NCBI GenBank assembly: GCA_947630635.1
Contig: CANRIJ010000030.1
Coordinates: 1 to 13,868, forward strand
Source of the DNA: an uncultured Spirochaetaceae bacterium
GTDB taxonomy: Bacteria > Spirochaetota > Spirochaetia > Sphaerochaetales > Sphaerochaetaceae
DNA length: 13,868 nt
Direction of reading: 5' to 3'
Shown here: piece by piece, positions 1 through 7,073 of the stretch
Layout of the letters: the number at the start of each line of letters is the position of its first letter
How positions within the stretch are numbered: the first letter of the stretch is position 1
The notes under the pieces: model-generated
The model's database searches: none
The model's input: only the letters and a program-made list of their open reading frames with translations
Told to the model about the DNA's origin: nothing
Translations under genes and position numbers: made by a program

Positions 1-392
1 GCTCCTATGTAGCCTGTCTTAGTATTCAGGCTCTGCATGTATGTCGATGGGATGATTGTAAAGAGCCCCCACATCTGCATTGCCATTAGGCACATGATGG
101 CTCCTAAAAGTATATACCACCATGGTCGTGCTTGACCTAGGTATCGTCCAAGAAGCGCAGCTAGCGTTGCCATTATAGTGAAGGTTATGGACATTCCCAG
201 AGCATAAGTCAAAGAGAGTCCAAATGCTCTCTTTGGGCTTGCGTCTTTCCCTACAAATCCCATAACTAGTGGGATAGTTGAGAGTGCGCATGGAGTTATT
301 GAAGTGACAATGCCTCCCAAAAGTGCAAAGAGCGGAGCAAGTGCCGCGCTCTTTAGCATTATGTCAGATATGCTAGTGAGAAATGCGTTCAC
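1..392 (-). CDS. CcdA/DsbD-type membrane electron carrier (partial)
   Basis: The first 130 residues of a polytopic inner-membrane protein; the rest lies beyond the window start. Residues 17-47 carry a hydrophobic helix with the family signature ITPCALSTIPLVMGF. C35, just after a Thr-Pro, is the expected first redox cysteine of the CcdA/DsbD core; its partner in a later helix is outside the window. More hydrophobic segments lie at about 57-81 and 92-114. Members of this family take electrons from cytoplasmic thioredoxin and pass them to an extracytoplasmic thioredoxin-like protein. That fits the exported thioredoxin encoded directly upstream in the same direction. The GTG at 392-390 is the first possible start, because a TAG lies three codons upstream in frame; it overlaps the thioredoxin gene by 20 nt. 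An ATG at 359-357 is the alternative and neither has a strong Shine-Dalgarno site. Family call firm, exact partner inferred. Confidence 0.85.
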   Translation of the reverse strand, partial: MNAFLTSISDIMLKSAALAPLFALLGGIVTSITPCALSTIPLVMGFVGKDASPKRAFGLSLTYALGMSITFTIMATLAALLGRYLGQARPWWYILLGAIMCLMAMQMWGLFTIIPSTYMQSLNTKTGYIG

Positions 393-837
393 TTTCTTCT
401 ACCATGTCATCGAAGATCGAGTTGAGCTCTTTGCCATTAAGATAGCCGAGCCTTGTGGTAAGCACATGCTCTCCAGTCTCTGTAAGCTGATACATCAAAT
501 ATTGGCTGATATTGTTAGTAGGATAATATGGCTCTCCGCCGGGAAGATAGAAGGCCGATGTAGGGGTTGCAATCATTGGCACATAATCCAGTACTTCAGG
601 CACCTTTTCCAAATCGATGTAGTAGATATCCACATCCTCCCTTTCATCTGCGATTTTCTCCATAATTGGAATCATCTGTATGCAGGGCTGGCACCAATTC
701 TCGCCAAACATAAACATTGTGGGTTTATCAAGGGAGTCCAGAATTTCATCATTGAATCTGTAGGCCTCTACATTCTTAGAGAATGCAAATACCGGTATTA
801 GCGCTAAGAGCAATATCAAGAGTGCTGTCTTCTTCAT
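373..837 (-). CDS. Exported thioredoxin-family protein
   Basis: A 154-residue thioredoxin-fold protein. Residues 1-20 form a signal peptide (two lysines, then a hydrophobic run ending FAFS); there is no lipobox cysteine. The active site WCQPC is at 48-52 after FMFGEN, and the cis-proline is P92 in IATPT. Sec export would place it in the periplasm, where a CxxC thioredoxin reduces or isomerises disulfides. The gene sits between a membrane protein, with which it shares an ATGA overlap, and the CcdA-type gene, which it overlaps by 20 nt. The likely role is to receive electrons from that CcdA-type protein, a two-gene version of DsbD. The target proteins are not visible; ResA-like cytochrome maturation is possible but no cytochrome gene is in view. 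Fold and motif are seen directly; the pathway is inferred. Confidence 0.92.
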   Translation of the reverse strand: MKKTALLILLLALIPVFAFSKNVEAYRFNDEILDSLDKPTMFMFGENWCQPCIQMIPIMEKIADEREDVDIYYIDLEKVPEVLDYVPMIATPTSAFYLPGGEPYYPTNNISQYLMYQLTETGEHVLTTRLGYLNGKELNSIFDDMVEESERISH

Positions 838-1223
838 TTCATTACAACCAGGTTTCCTCTTCTTGAGAGGCTTCTTTCTCCGCTGTCGAGAACTGGAGTC
901 TCTATGTTCTCAACGCCGCCTCTTTCAGTCACATAGCCATCCTTCTCGAGTATGGCTTCTGTCGCTTTCTCATCTTTAGTCTGCTCCATTTGTGGATCTA
1001 AGCCGATTATAGATGTCATAAGCGCAGGTCTCTTCTCATCTGCTGCATCTACGCTCTTTTCCCTCTCATCAAGCTCATCCATCTCTCTTTCTATTCTAAG
1101 AGCCTTCTCTTCGGGACTGGGATATGGATCTTTTGTTGTATATCGCTTTAAGAAAAAGACTCCCACGATTAGGAGAACCACAATTATAGGTATTATTATT
1201 GCCCAGACAGTTTTTGCTTTCAT
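834..1223 (-). CDS. Single-pass membrane protein, unknown function
   Basis: A 129-residue protein not recognised as any named family. Residues 6-26 form one strongly hydrophobic transmembrane helix after a short MKAKT start. A basic KRYTTK stop-transfer stretch follows, then a highly charged, probably helical region (about 37-65, rich in E, K, R and D) and a hydrophilic tail. The likely topology is N-terminal anchor with a soluble C-terminal part. It is the first gene of the three-gene operon and overlaps the thioredoxin start by ATGA, so the two are translationally coupled. This suggests it works with the thioredoxin/CcdA pair, perhaps as a scaffold, but nothing in the sequence shows a redox motif: it has no cysteine. 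The sequence GGGAAACGGAAA just before the ATG is only a moderate ribosome site. Confidence 0.8.
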   Translation of the reverse strand: MKAKTVWAIIIPIIVVLLIVGVFFLKRYTTKDPYPSPEEKALRIEREMDELDEREKSVDAADEKRPALMTSIIGLDPQMEQTKDEKATEAILEKDGYVTERGGVENIETPVLDSGERSLSRRGNLVVMK

Positions 1224-1241
1224 TTTCCGTTTCCCACTTTG

Positions 1242-1270
1242 AATATAACAATGTCTTTTAGAAATGAGAA
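1242..1270 (-). promoter_or_regulatory. Candidate promoter of the thioredoxin/CcdA operon
   Basis: On the minus strand, TTCTCA (1270-1265) and TATATT (1247-1242) are separated by 17 nt. The -10 matches 5/6 and the -35 4/6 of the sigma-70 consensus. It lies 18 nt upstream of the first gene of the operon. Found by eye in AT-rich DNA, so modest support. Confidence 0.4.
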
Positions 1271-1316
1271 ATAAATTACAGATTTTTAAAAAGTGTAAAT
1301 TTCTGATAAAACTTTG

Positions 1317-1345
1317 TTGCTAATTTGTTGCCCATTACATAAATT
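1317..1345 (+). promoter_or_regulatory. Candidate promoter of the RpiR-family gene
   Basis: TTGCTA (1317-1322), a 17-nt spacer, then TAAATT (1340-1345), each 4/6 to consensus. The predicted start of transcription is near the GGGAG at 1352. It lies back to back with the minus-strand operon promoter in a 153-nt divergent region, where the RpiR protein could control both genes. Confidence 0.35.
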
Positions 1346-1376
1346 ATCTTAGGGAGAATTAATTAGTCGGTATAGA

Positions 1377-2153
1377 ATGCAGAGAAGCACTGAGAAAACA
1401 AGGCTTAGCGAGATGCTGCCTTCATGCATAGGAAAACTCAGTTTGCAGGAGAGAAGAGTATATGGTTTCCTTCTGAAGAATGAGGATAGAATAAAGACCT
1501 TGGATATACGCGAGATTGCCGAGGGGGCAGATGTCAGCAGATCGACGTTTGTGAGATTTTGCAAGGCATTTGGCTATAAGGGATTAAAGGATTTTAAGAT
1601 AGCCTACGAAGCTGGCAAGAAGAAGAATTACATGAAAATCGAAAAGCTCGATAAGCTGTCAAAAAGCGAGGAGATTATCTCTGCATTTACTGATGCCCTT
1701 GAGAAAATCACTGAGGCGAATCTATCTGAGCAGAATATAAGCAAAACAAAGGATATAGCGGTGCTCTTAAAGGATAAAAGGCATGCTTTTGTCCATTTGT
1801 CTTCTGAGCTAAGTGACCTAGAGGTCTATATAAAGCGTCTATTTGAGAGTGTAGGCATAATAGTGGAATTTATTTCCTCTTCGAAGGATATTTCATTAAC
1901 TAATGAGGGCGGATCTCTGATTGCTATTTCCAACGAGAGCAGCTTTGTTGAGCTTGGATCTCTTATAAAGGCAGCTAGGGAGAAGGGTCTTAAGAGTGTT
2001 CTCCTTACATCTGTTATCGGAACATACAGCGCAAATAACGCCGATTACACAGTTTCTCTATTCAACAGCAGATTGATAAGCCAAGACAGAGCCTATCTAT
2101 TTAGATTGTCGCTTTTAATCTTCCTAGAAGAGCTGAGACTCCTTCTATTCTAG
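1377..2153 (+). CDS. RpiR-family transcriptional regulator (HTH + SIS domain)
   Basis: A 258-residue two-domain regulator. The N-terminal winged/HTH_6 domain covers about 15-80, with the family motif LSLQERRVYGFLL followed by the helix-turn-helix IAEGADVSRSTFVRFCKAFG (47-66). The C-terminal SIS sugar-phosphate-binding domain covers about 120-255. RpiR proteins usually sense a phosphosugar and control nearby sugar genes, but none is adjacent. In the SIS part the common SxSGxT-like loop reads ISNESS (185-190), so the ligand may differ. Start choice is uncertain. The ATG at 1377 has no close Shine-Dalgarno site (GGGAG is about 20 nt upstream). An in-frame TAG just upstream rules out a long extension, and the ATG at 1413 (M13) would still keep the whole HTH. 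It is transcribed away from the thioredoxin operon and converges on the MarR gene, sharing CTAG. Confidence 0.9.
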   Translation: MQRSTEKTRLSEMLPSCIGKLSLQERRVYGFLLKNEDRIKTLDIREIAEGADVSRSTFVRFCKAFGYKGLKDFKIAYEAGKKKNYMKIEKLDKLSKSEEIISAFTDALEKITEANLSEQNISKTKDIAVLLKDKRHAFVHLSSELSDLEVYIKRLFESVGIIVEFISSSKDISLTNEGGSLIAISNESSFVELGSLIKAAREKGLKSVLLTSVIGTYSANNADYTVSLFNSRLISQDRAYLFRLSLLIFLEELRLLLF

Positions 2154-2587
2154 GAGTTTCTCAGCTTCATTAGCTTGTCATCGGCGGTTCTGAGAGTCTT
2201 AAGCATCTTAGTAAGAGTGGAAGAATCTATATATCCGAAGAGCTTTTCGCCTATCTCATTCAGATTTGCCTTTATTTCTTCATAGAGCTTTGTGCCTTCT
2301 TCCGTAAGTTCTAAAGGAGTCTTATAGATCTTTGTCTCAGACACTTCGCTTTTTTTCAGTATCCCTCGCTTCAAAAGCTCTCTTGAGTCTCTGGAGACTG
2401 CTGTCTTGTCGACAAAGGCCATCTCTGAGATGACTTTTGGAACAAGAGGCCCCTTTTCTCCTAGAATATATATGATCATGTATTGAGACGAGGCCAGAAT
2501 AGACCTCTCTTCCTGAAGAGTAATCTTGCCGAATTTTCTGCCAAAACTCACGAAGGCAAATAGCAGTGAGCTGTATTTGTCGTTCAT
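2150..2587 (-). CDS. MarR-family winged-helix regulator
   Basis: A 145-residue MarR-like protein. The N-terminal and C-terminal helices (about 1-40 and 100-143) would form the dimer interface. The winged helix covers about 45-100: GPLVPKVISEMAFVDKTAVSRDSRELLKRGIL is a typical MarR helix-turn-helix with recognition helix 60-75, then a wing and LTEEGTKLYEEI, the usual lead into the last helices. MarR proteins bind short palindromes and are often released by small phenolic or oxidant ligands. A GAGGG ribosome site lies 8 nt before the ATG. Two palindromes upstream may be its own operators. The gene borders the accessory block and has no divergently paired target gene, so what it controls besides itself is unknown. 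It ends on the same CTAG as the RpiR gene. Confidence 0.9.
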   Translation of the reverse strand: MNDKYSSLLFAFVSFGRKFGKITLQEERSILASSQYMIIYILGEKGPLVPKVISEMAFVDKTAVSRDSRELLKRGILKKSEVSETKIYKTPLELTEEGTKLYEEIKANLNEIGEKLFGYIDSSTLTKMLKTLRTADDKLMKLRNS

Positions 2588-2605
2588 CTTTATTCCCTCA
2601 TTAGG

Positions 2606-2641
2606 CTATTAATAGTGTATTCCGAAGAAAAGACGTATCAA
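2606..2641 (-). promoter_or_regulatory. MarR gene promoter with palindromic operator candidate
   Basis: On the minus strand, TTGATA (2641-2636, 5/6 to consensus) and TACACT (2619-2614, 4/6) are 16 nt apart. A perfect 10-bp palindrome, CTATTAATAG (2606-2615), overlaps the -10 edge and the likely transcription start. That is where an autorepressor would bind. MarR operators are usually longer, so binding is an inference. Confidence 0.45.
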
Positions 2642-2654
2642 GGGCAAATTAAGT

Positions 2655-2671
2655 AAAATTTGATAAATTTT
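2655..2671. repeat. Perfect inverted repeat upstream of the MarR promoter
   Basis: AAAATTT GAT AAATTTT is a perfect 7-3-7 inverted repeat, 14 bp upstream of the MarR -35. On the minus strand it is followed by AGCAAAAT repeated in tandem (about 2669-2684). It could be a second regulator site or an AT-rich UP-like element. Confidence 0.35.
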
Positions 2672-2919
2672 GCTATTTTGCTAAAAGTCTGCCACTATTC
2701 TTCAAACTCAATGGGTATTTTTTGATATGCTGATTTCGGTAATCGAAAGAATAATGCCAAATATTGGAAATCTTGATAAGTATCACAATTTGTGTTTTTC
2801 CAAAAAAGAGGCATCCATTGAAAGATGTTTCTCTAGGATATGATTCTTATGGAAGAGTACGACTAGAGCGAAGTTCATTATACGCTTCGGTAATAGAGGT
2901 ATTAAGACATTTGTAGTAG

Positions 2920-3588
2920 ACGCGGACTTTTAGTCGAATATATCAGTTAATACTGAGGAAGAGTCATCATGGCGATTCGCTCTTTGACCTTATGTATGGA
3001 AGGCTTGGAACAGCGGAATGCATTGAAGAGTGTCGGGGCGTTTGTTACCGAATAGGTAAGTAACTTAGCAGATCGTGGTTGAGTAGCGAACAGTATACAT
3101 CGTCTAAAACATTTATAGGTTTCCAGCAATATGGTGAATTTGTTTTTCAATCCGTCTGTTATATTAGAAGCAGGCATGAAGTTAAGTTCTTTATGGATTT
3201 TTTCGGGTACGCTCTTATTGTTATAAATCATGATGCTAAGTTATATGGCCTTTCAGTTGTTAGTGAGATTTACGGTTCAGTAGTCCCTTGGGATTTGTGC
3301 GTTACGTTTTTGAAGTCATTCTAGCTAAGTTCGTAACGTGCTGTATATCATTCTCTGATAATGAATGAGGAAGCGTTGGAGTTAGGAGTGCGATACTGGA
3401 CTTGTAGCTCCAGTGAAATTAAATATTATGGATATGGTTGCTCCGCAGCATCCGTACTTGCAGAAGGTATGAGCGAAGACTGTTATCTTTCCATTGCAGC
3501 TAGTTATGACTCTCGTCATCGATTTCATCTTGCGGTGAGGAAGGAGAAGGGCATCACCTCGTTTTTCCCGTGTCTTCATATTTGTATC
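2920..3588 (+). pseudogene. Possible decayed gene, unidentified
   Basis: One plus-strand frame stays largely open for 223 codons, with stops only at 3061, 3322 and 3334. Chance alone would put many more stops in DNA this AT-rich. The two longest open parts are 3079-3321 (81 codons, including GYALIVINHDAKLYGLSVVS) and 3361-3588 (76 codons, including YYGYGCSAASVLAEGMSEDC). No family was recognised. The strand is not certain, because the opposite strand also has open stretches here (2947-3231, 3382-3603). If real, it is broken by substitutions rather than by one frameshift. Confidence 0.3.
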
Positions 3589-3775
3589 TGATTTCATAGT
3601 CACACGACACCATGGGAAGTGATATTCTGATGCTCTTGTTGATTTGTTTTATGAAGTGAGTTTGGATTGATCTCAAGTGTTCGTCTACCGATGTATTATC
3701 GGAGGAAGTGAAGACGAAAAGTGACAGTATGAATAGAAGCGCCGGGATTAAGCAGATCAAATTGTTTTTATGCAT
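3554..3775 (-). CDS. Possible small exported protein or gene remnant
   Basis: A 73-codon frame that begins like an exported protein: MHKNN, a hydrophobic segment at about 6-24 (LICLIPALLFILSLFVF), then a polar stretch with TSSDNTSVDEHLR. The rest is hydrophilic, with one cysteine in VSCDYEIRYKYED. There is no clear ribosome site upstream of the ATG and no recognised family. Past the stop the same frame reads on with few stops, so it may be the 5' end of a longer broken gene. The plus strand is also open over its 3' part. Weak call, based mainly on the signal-peptide-like start. Confidence 0.25.
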   Translation of the reverse strand: MHKNNLICLIPALLFILSLFVFTSSDNTSVDEHLRSIQTHFIKQINKSIRISLPMVSCDYEIRYKYEDTGKTR

Positions 3776-4066
3776 GGGATTATTTAATCTTTTTGATATT
3801 GAGAGTCTAGGGATATGGGGTCGGTTGATTTGTTCTGCAAATTCAATCAGAAATCATTTTTAGATTCGTTAGGTGCATTTTCTAGTCTGTAATATAAAGA
3901 ATTATTATTTTAATAGGGATGTCATGAAAAGGCACAAAATTTAATTTTCTTCAGTTTTGGTCTTGTTACAGGATCCAGATGGCCAACAAAAGGCTGAATT
4001 CATTATGAGGATATGGTCATATGCTCTAAGTTTAAAAAGCCACAATTGTCAATTTGCTAGTTTTGA

Positions 4067-4186
4067 AAATCAAGTAGGGATCTTCGTTCTGCTTATGAGA
4101 TTGATAAGGTTAGAGCCTTTTTTGAAAAGGCCATTAATGTTATGGGCTTGTATAAATTTTTTGCAATAAGGAAAATGTTTCGTTAA
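4067..4186 (+). pseudogene. Short remnant directly upstream of the helicase gene
   Basis: Thirty-nine codons follow a TGA and read very much like a protein C-terminus (DLRSAYEIDKVRAFFEKAIN, then VMGLYKFFAIRKMFR), ending in TAA 10 nt before the helicase ATG. Further upstream the same frame gives more protein-like text broken by stops (YEDMVICSKFKKPQLSIC at about 3998-4054). It may be the tail of a lost first gene of the helicase operon. No family recognised. The perfect hairpin sequence at 4115-4131 (GCCTTTT/AAAAGGC) lies inside it. Confidence 0.3.
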
Positions 4187-4196
4187 TTGAGTTGAT

Positions 4197-7073
4197 ATGA
4201 ATTATAAAGAGTTCTTAGTTTATGACAAAAGAAAAGAAAAGGATCTGACGTATAAGGTCGACTCTGTCACGCTTAGTGAAGACGAAAAGATAATCTTTGT
4301 CAAATTTACCAACAGAGATAAAGCATATTCTTATAGTTCGGATAACATTGTTTTTCTTCGGGATCCCGAGAATATCGACTTTAAAGACAAGAGACCATAT
4401 CGTATAAATGCGCAGGGCGACGAGGAAGAGATCGAAGACGTTAGGGAAATATTGAAGTTCGGAGACTACATGAATATCAGGTGCTGGAAAGAAGACGAAT
4501 CATCGCCTAATGGCAGGATGAGCTCCATGATCCTTCCCTCTGAGTCTTTTGTCCTTAAGGACAACGACGTTGTTGGCGCTGGAAAGTCCGATGCAATTAA
4601 TTACCTAAAGAAGATCGCGGGTGCTGAAAGCAATCATTCCAAGTCGGAGAATGCGACTGTTGGGAGCGATGATTCTCAGAGCGATGATACGATTGACGGG
4701 CAGGGTAAGAACTTTTTGGAGAGCGAGTTATCCTCTTTGGACTATTCGCTCCGCTCTGTACTTTTCGAATACCTTAACTATGATAAGAAGAATGTTGCTA
4801 AACGCAGTGACTCGAAGCCGGTGATTGCCCCGTTTTCTACGAACATCTCCCAGCTTGAAGCGATAAGAGCGGCCATTGATAACCAGATATCCGTAATACA
4901 GGGACCTCCTGGGACCGGGAAGACTCAGACGATACTGAATCTCATAGCGAATCTCCTTTACCGCGGAGAGACCGTCGCAGTAGTGTCAGGAAACAACGAG
5001 GCGACGAGGAATGTCTTCGAGAAACTCGAGAAGGAAGGTCTCGGGGTTATATCGGCCAATCTCGGTAAAAAAGAAAACGTCAGCATTTTCATGGAGAACC
5101 AGCCGACGCTTGTGGAATTTAAGGGAACGCTATCGAAATATTCTGATAAACCGCTTGATAGTGAAGTCGGCGTCCTTGAGGAGAAAGTCAGGGACTTACT
5201 TACTTCTGAGCGATGCCGATCACGATACTTCTCGTTGATTAGTGAGTATAAGTTTGAGTCTGACAGATTTGAGCTAGATCCCGAGACGGCGAGGAAGAAC
5301 CTTCCGCATAAGCTCTCTCGTATCAAGGGATCCAATTCCGTCAAGAGCGCCATGGCGCTAATCGAGACTCTCATGGAGAAAGGGCAAGGTGGCTTTTTGG
5401 GAAAACTTAGGATATTTCTTCGCTACGGAGTCTGGCTTGGAAAGAGAAGAAACGTGGGAGACATTGTGACGAACCTTTCTGCACTTTTTTATGGTGAGAA
5501 GATTGGCGAACTTGGGAGGGAAATAGAGAAACTCGACAATAAATATTCTGAAAAAGAGCGTAAGGAAATTATATCTGAATACTATGAGATATCCTCGAAA
5601 GCATTATTCGGAACTCTCAAAGGATGCTTCGGCGCTATGGAGGACATCAGTTTTTCAAATGTGCGGGGAGATTGTAACTATTATAAAAACAAAAAGTTCA
5701 TCAAACGCTACCCAATCGTATTGAGCACTACGTTTTCAATCAGGAACTGCAGTCCTAAGAAGAACTTTCTTTACGATTACGTTATCATCGACGAGTCGAG
5801 CCAGGTGAATCTTACGAGCGCAGTCTTAGCACTTTCATGCGCCCGGAACGCAGTGATTGTGGGAGATCTTATGCAACTTCCTCATGTCGTACCAGAGGAA
5901 TATAAAGTCGTTTTCAATGAGATCCGTAAATGCCATAAGCTTCCCGAATATATCGATTACGTTAAGTATAGCCTACTTGAGAGCATGGTTCGGAAGTATG
6001 GTGATAACGTTCCATCCATTCTTCTCGATGAGCATTATAGGTGTGACCCTGAGATCATCGGGTTCTGTAACAAGCGTTTTTATGATGGCAAGCTTCTTGT
6101 TCGGACCGAACACAAGAAAGGAAACGGGATTATTATAGTAGCAGACACTCAATCGTTTTCCGTTTCTGACAAGGTCGGCAAGATGAAGCTCGTGAATGAG
6201 AGGCAGGCTAGAATTATAAGAGACGATATTCTTCTAGGAAGCGAGAGCGGTAACAGGGACATCGGAATCGTTGCACCTTACCGTGCTCAAGTTGAATATG
6301 TGCAAAGGGAATTCTCAGATATTGTGAAAGGCGAGGATATCCTTGTTGATACCGTCCATAAGTTTCAAGGAAAGGAACGCTCCGTGATGGTTCTTTCCAC
6401 GACGACCTACGATACCAGAGTCTATGACGACCCCGAACACATTGATTTTCTAAACAACCCGAATCTGATAAACGTCGCAATCTCCAGGGCTAAGGACAGA
6501 CTCTACGTTATTGGCAGCACGACGGCCTTTTCCCATAAGGGGACGCTCTTAGGAGACCTCAATGAATATGTCTCATACCTGCACGGAGATTCGAGAAGAG
6601 CAAGAAGTGGGGTGCGTTCGGTTTTTGACCTCATGTTCAGCGATTACTCTCCAGCTTTGGAAAAAATGCGTAGAAGGCTTCTGAGGATATCTGAATTTGA
6701 GAGCGAGAACATAATCGCTACTGTCATTAAGGATATCATCGACACCGAAAAATACGGGCTCTTAGATTTTATGCATAACTACCCTCTCCGATTTCTTGTT
6801 GATCCCGATACGATTAGAAACGGAGAGGACAGAGACTTCGCCCTTCGTTCTGGCACTCATTTGGATTTTGTAATCTACCGCAAGCTAGACAAGGGCACAA
6901 AGCTTGTCGTGGAAGTCGACGGCAGACAGCACGAGAAGCCAGTTCAAAAAGCGAGGGACGAGCGCAAGGATAGGATTTTGAGTGAAGCAGGCATCTGTCT
7001 TGTAAGGATAAGGACCTCGGGATCCGAAGATCCTAAGGACGTTATAGAAAACGCCCTGTCTTTGACAGTTTAA
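4197..7073 (+). CDS. SF1 helicase fused to a DUF2726-type nuclease
   Basis: A 958-residue Dna2/Upf1-class (COG1112, AAA_11/AAA_12) helicase with a C-terminal nuclease. Order: N-terminal domain 1-140 of unknown type; Ser/Asp-rich linker about 143-172; Q-motif at Q219; Walker A GPPGTGKT 236-243; a large insert, partly helical, about 300-495; motif II DESSQ 532-536; motif III GDLMQLPH 556-563; motif IV YRCDPEI 614-620; motif V VHKFQGKE 720-727; motif VI AISRAKDRL 761-769. A PD-(D/E)XK core follows: D890, then EVDGRQH (906-912, with E906 and D908), as in DUF2726/DUF559/Vsr-like endonucleases. It should unwind nucleic acid using ATP and cut it, in the cytoplasm. All motifs are intact. ACG, TCG and CGN codons are commoner than in lysS, suggesting transfer. 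It stands alone amid decayed genes; weak TGAG ribosome site. Motifs seen; an anti-phage or repair role is inferred. Confidence 0.93.
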   Translation: MNYKEFLVYDKRKEKDLTYKVDSVTLSEDEKIIFVKFTNRDKAYSYSSDNIVFLRDPENIDFKDKRPYRINAQGDEEEIEDVREILKFGDYMNIRCWKEDESSPNGRMSSMILPSESFVLKDNDVVGAGKSDAINYLKKIAGAESNHSKSENATVGSDDSQSDDTIDGQGKNFLESELSSLDYSLRSVLFEYLNYDKKNVAKRSDSKPVIAPFSTNISQLEAIRAAIDNQISVIQGPPGTGKTQTILNLIANLLYRGETVAVVSGNNEATRNVFEKLEKEGLGVISANLGKKENVSIFMENQPTLVEFKGTLSKYSDKPLDSEVGVLEEKVRDLLTSERCRSRYFSLISEYKFESDRFELDPETARKNLPHKLSRIKGSNSVKSAMALIETLMEKGQGGFLGKLRIFLRYGVWLGKRRNVGDIVTNLSALFYGEKIGELGREIEKLDNKYSEKERKEIISEYYEISSKALFGTLKGCFGAMEDISFSNVRGDCNYYKNKKFIKRYPIVLSTTFSIRNCSPKKNFLYDYVIIDESSQVNLTSAVLALSCARNAVIVGDLMQLPHVVPEEYKVVFNEIRKCHKLPEYIDYVKYSLLESMVRKYGDNVPSILLDEHYRCDPEIIGFCNKRFYDGKLLVRTEHKKGNGIIIVADTQSFSVSDKVGKMKLVNERQARIIRDDILLGSESGNRDIGIVAPYRAQVEYVQREFSDIVKGEDILVDTVHKFQGKERSVMVLSTTTYDTRVYDDPEHIDFLNNPNLINVAISRAKDRLYVIGSTTAFSHKGTLLGDLNEYVSYLHGDSRRARSGVRSVFDLMFSDYSPALEKMRRRLLRISEFESENIIATVIKDIIDTEKYGLLDFMHNYPLRFLVDPDTIRNGEDRDFALRSGTHLDFVIYRKLDKGTKLVVEVDGRQHEKPVQKARDERKDRILSEAGICLVRIRTSGSEDPKDVIENALSLTV

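Larger units (their letters stand above)
2642..4196. other. Gene-poor, AT-rich stretch with decayed reading frames
   Basis: No intact gene of normal length is visible in these 1.5 kb. Several segments read like protein but are broken by stops and switch frame: + from 2727 (MLISVIERIMPNIGNLDKYH onward, to a TGA after 37 codons, then on to a TAG); + 2920-3588 (only three stops in 223 codons); minus-strand frames at 2947-3231 and 3382-3603; and + 4067-4186 just before the helicase. None was recognised as a known family. The simplest reading is old, eroded genes, part of the same accessory island as the helicase. No transposase, integrase or terminal repeats were seen. Confidence 0.6.

Noticed and set aside
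304..801. 165-codon plus-strand frame over the thioredoxin gene
   Set aside because: The opposite strand encodes a thioredoxin with active site and signal peptide.
4115..4131. Perfect hairpin GCCTTTT-TTG-AAAAGGC as a terminator before the helicase
   Set aside because: No U-tract follows on either strand, and the bases also encode the protein-like RAFFEKA of the remnant there.
4958..5374. 138-codon minus-strand frame inside the helicase
   Set aside because: It is antisense to a gene with clear domain structure; Ser/Thr-rich text typical of a shadow frame.
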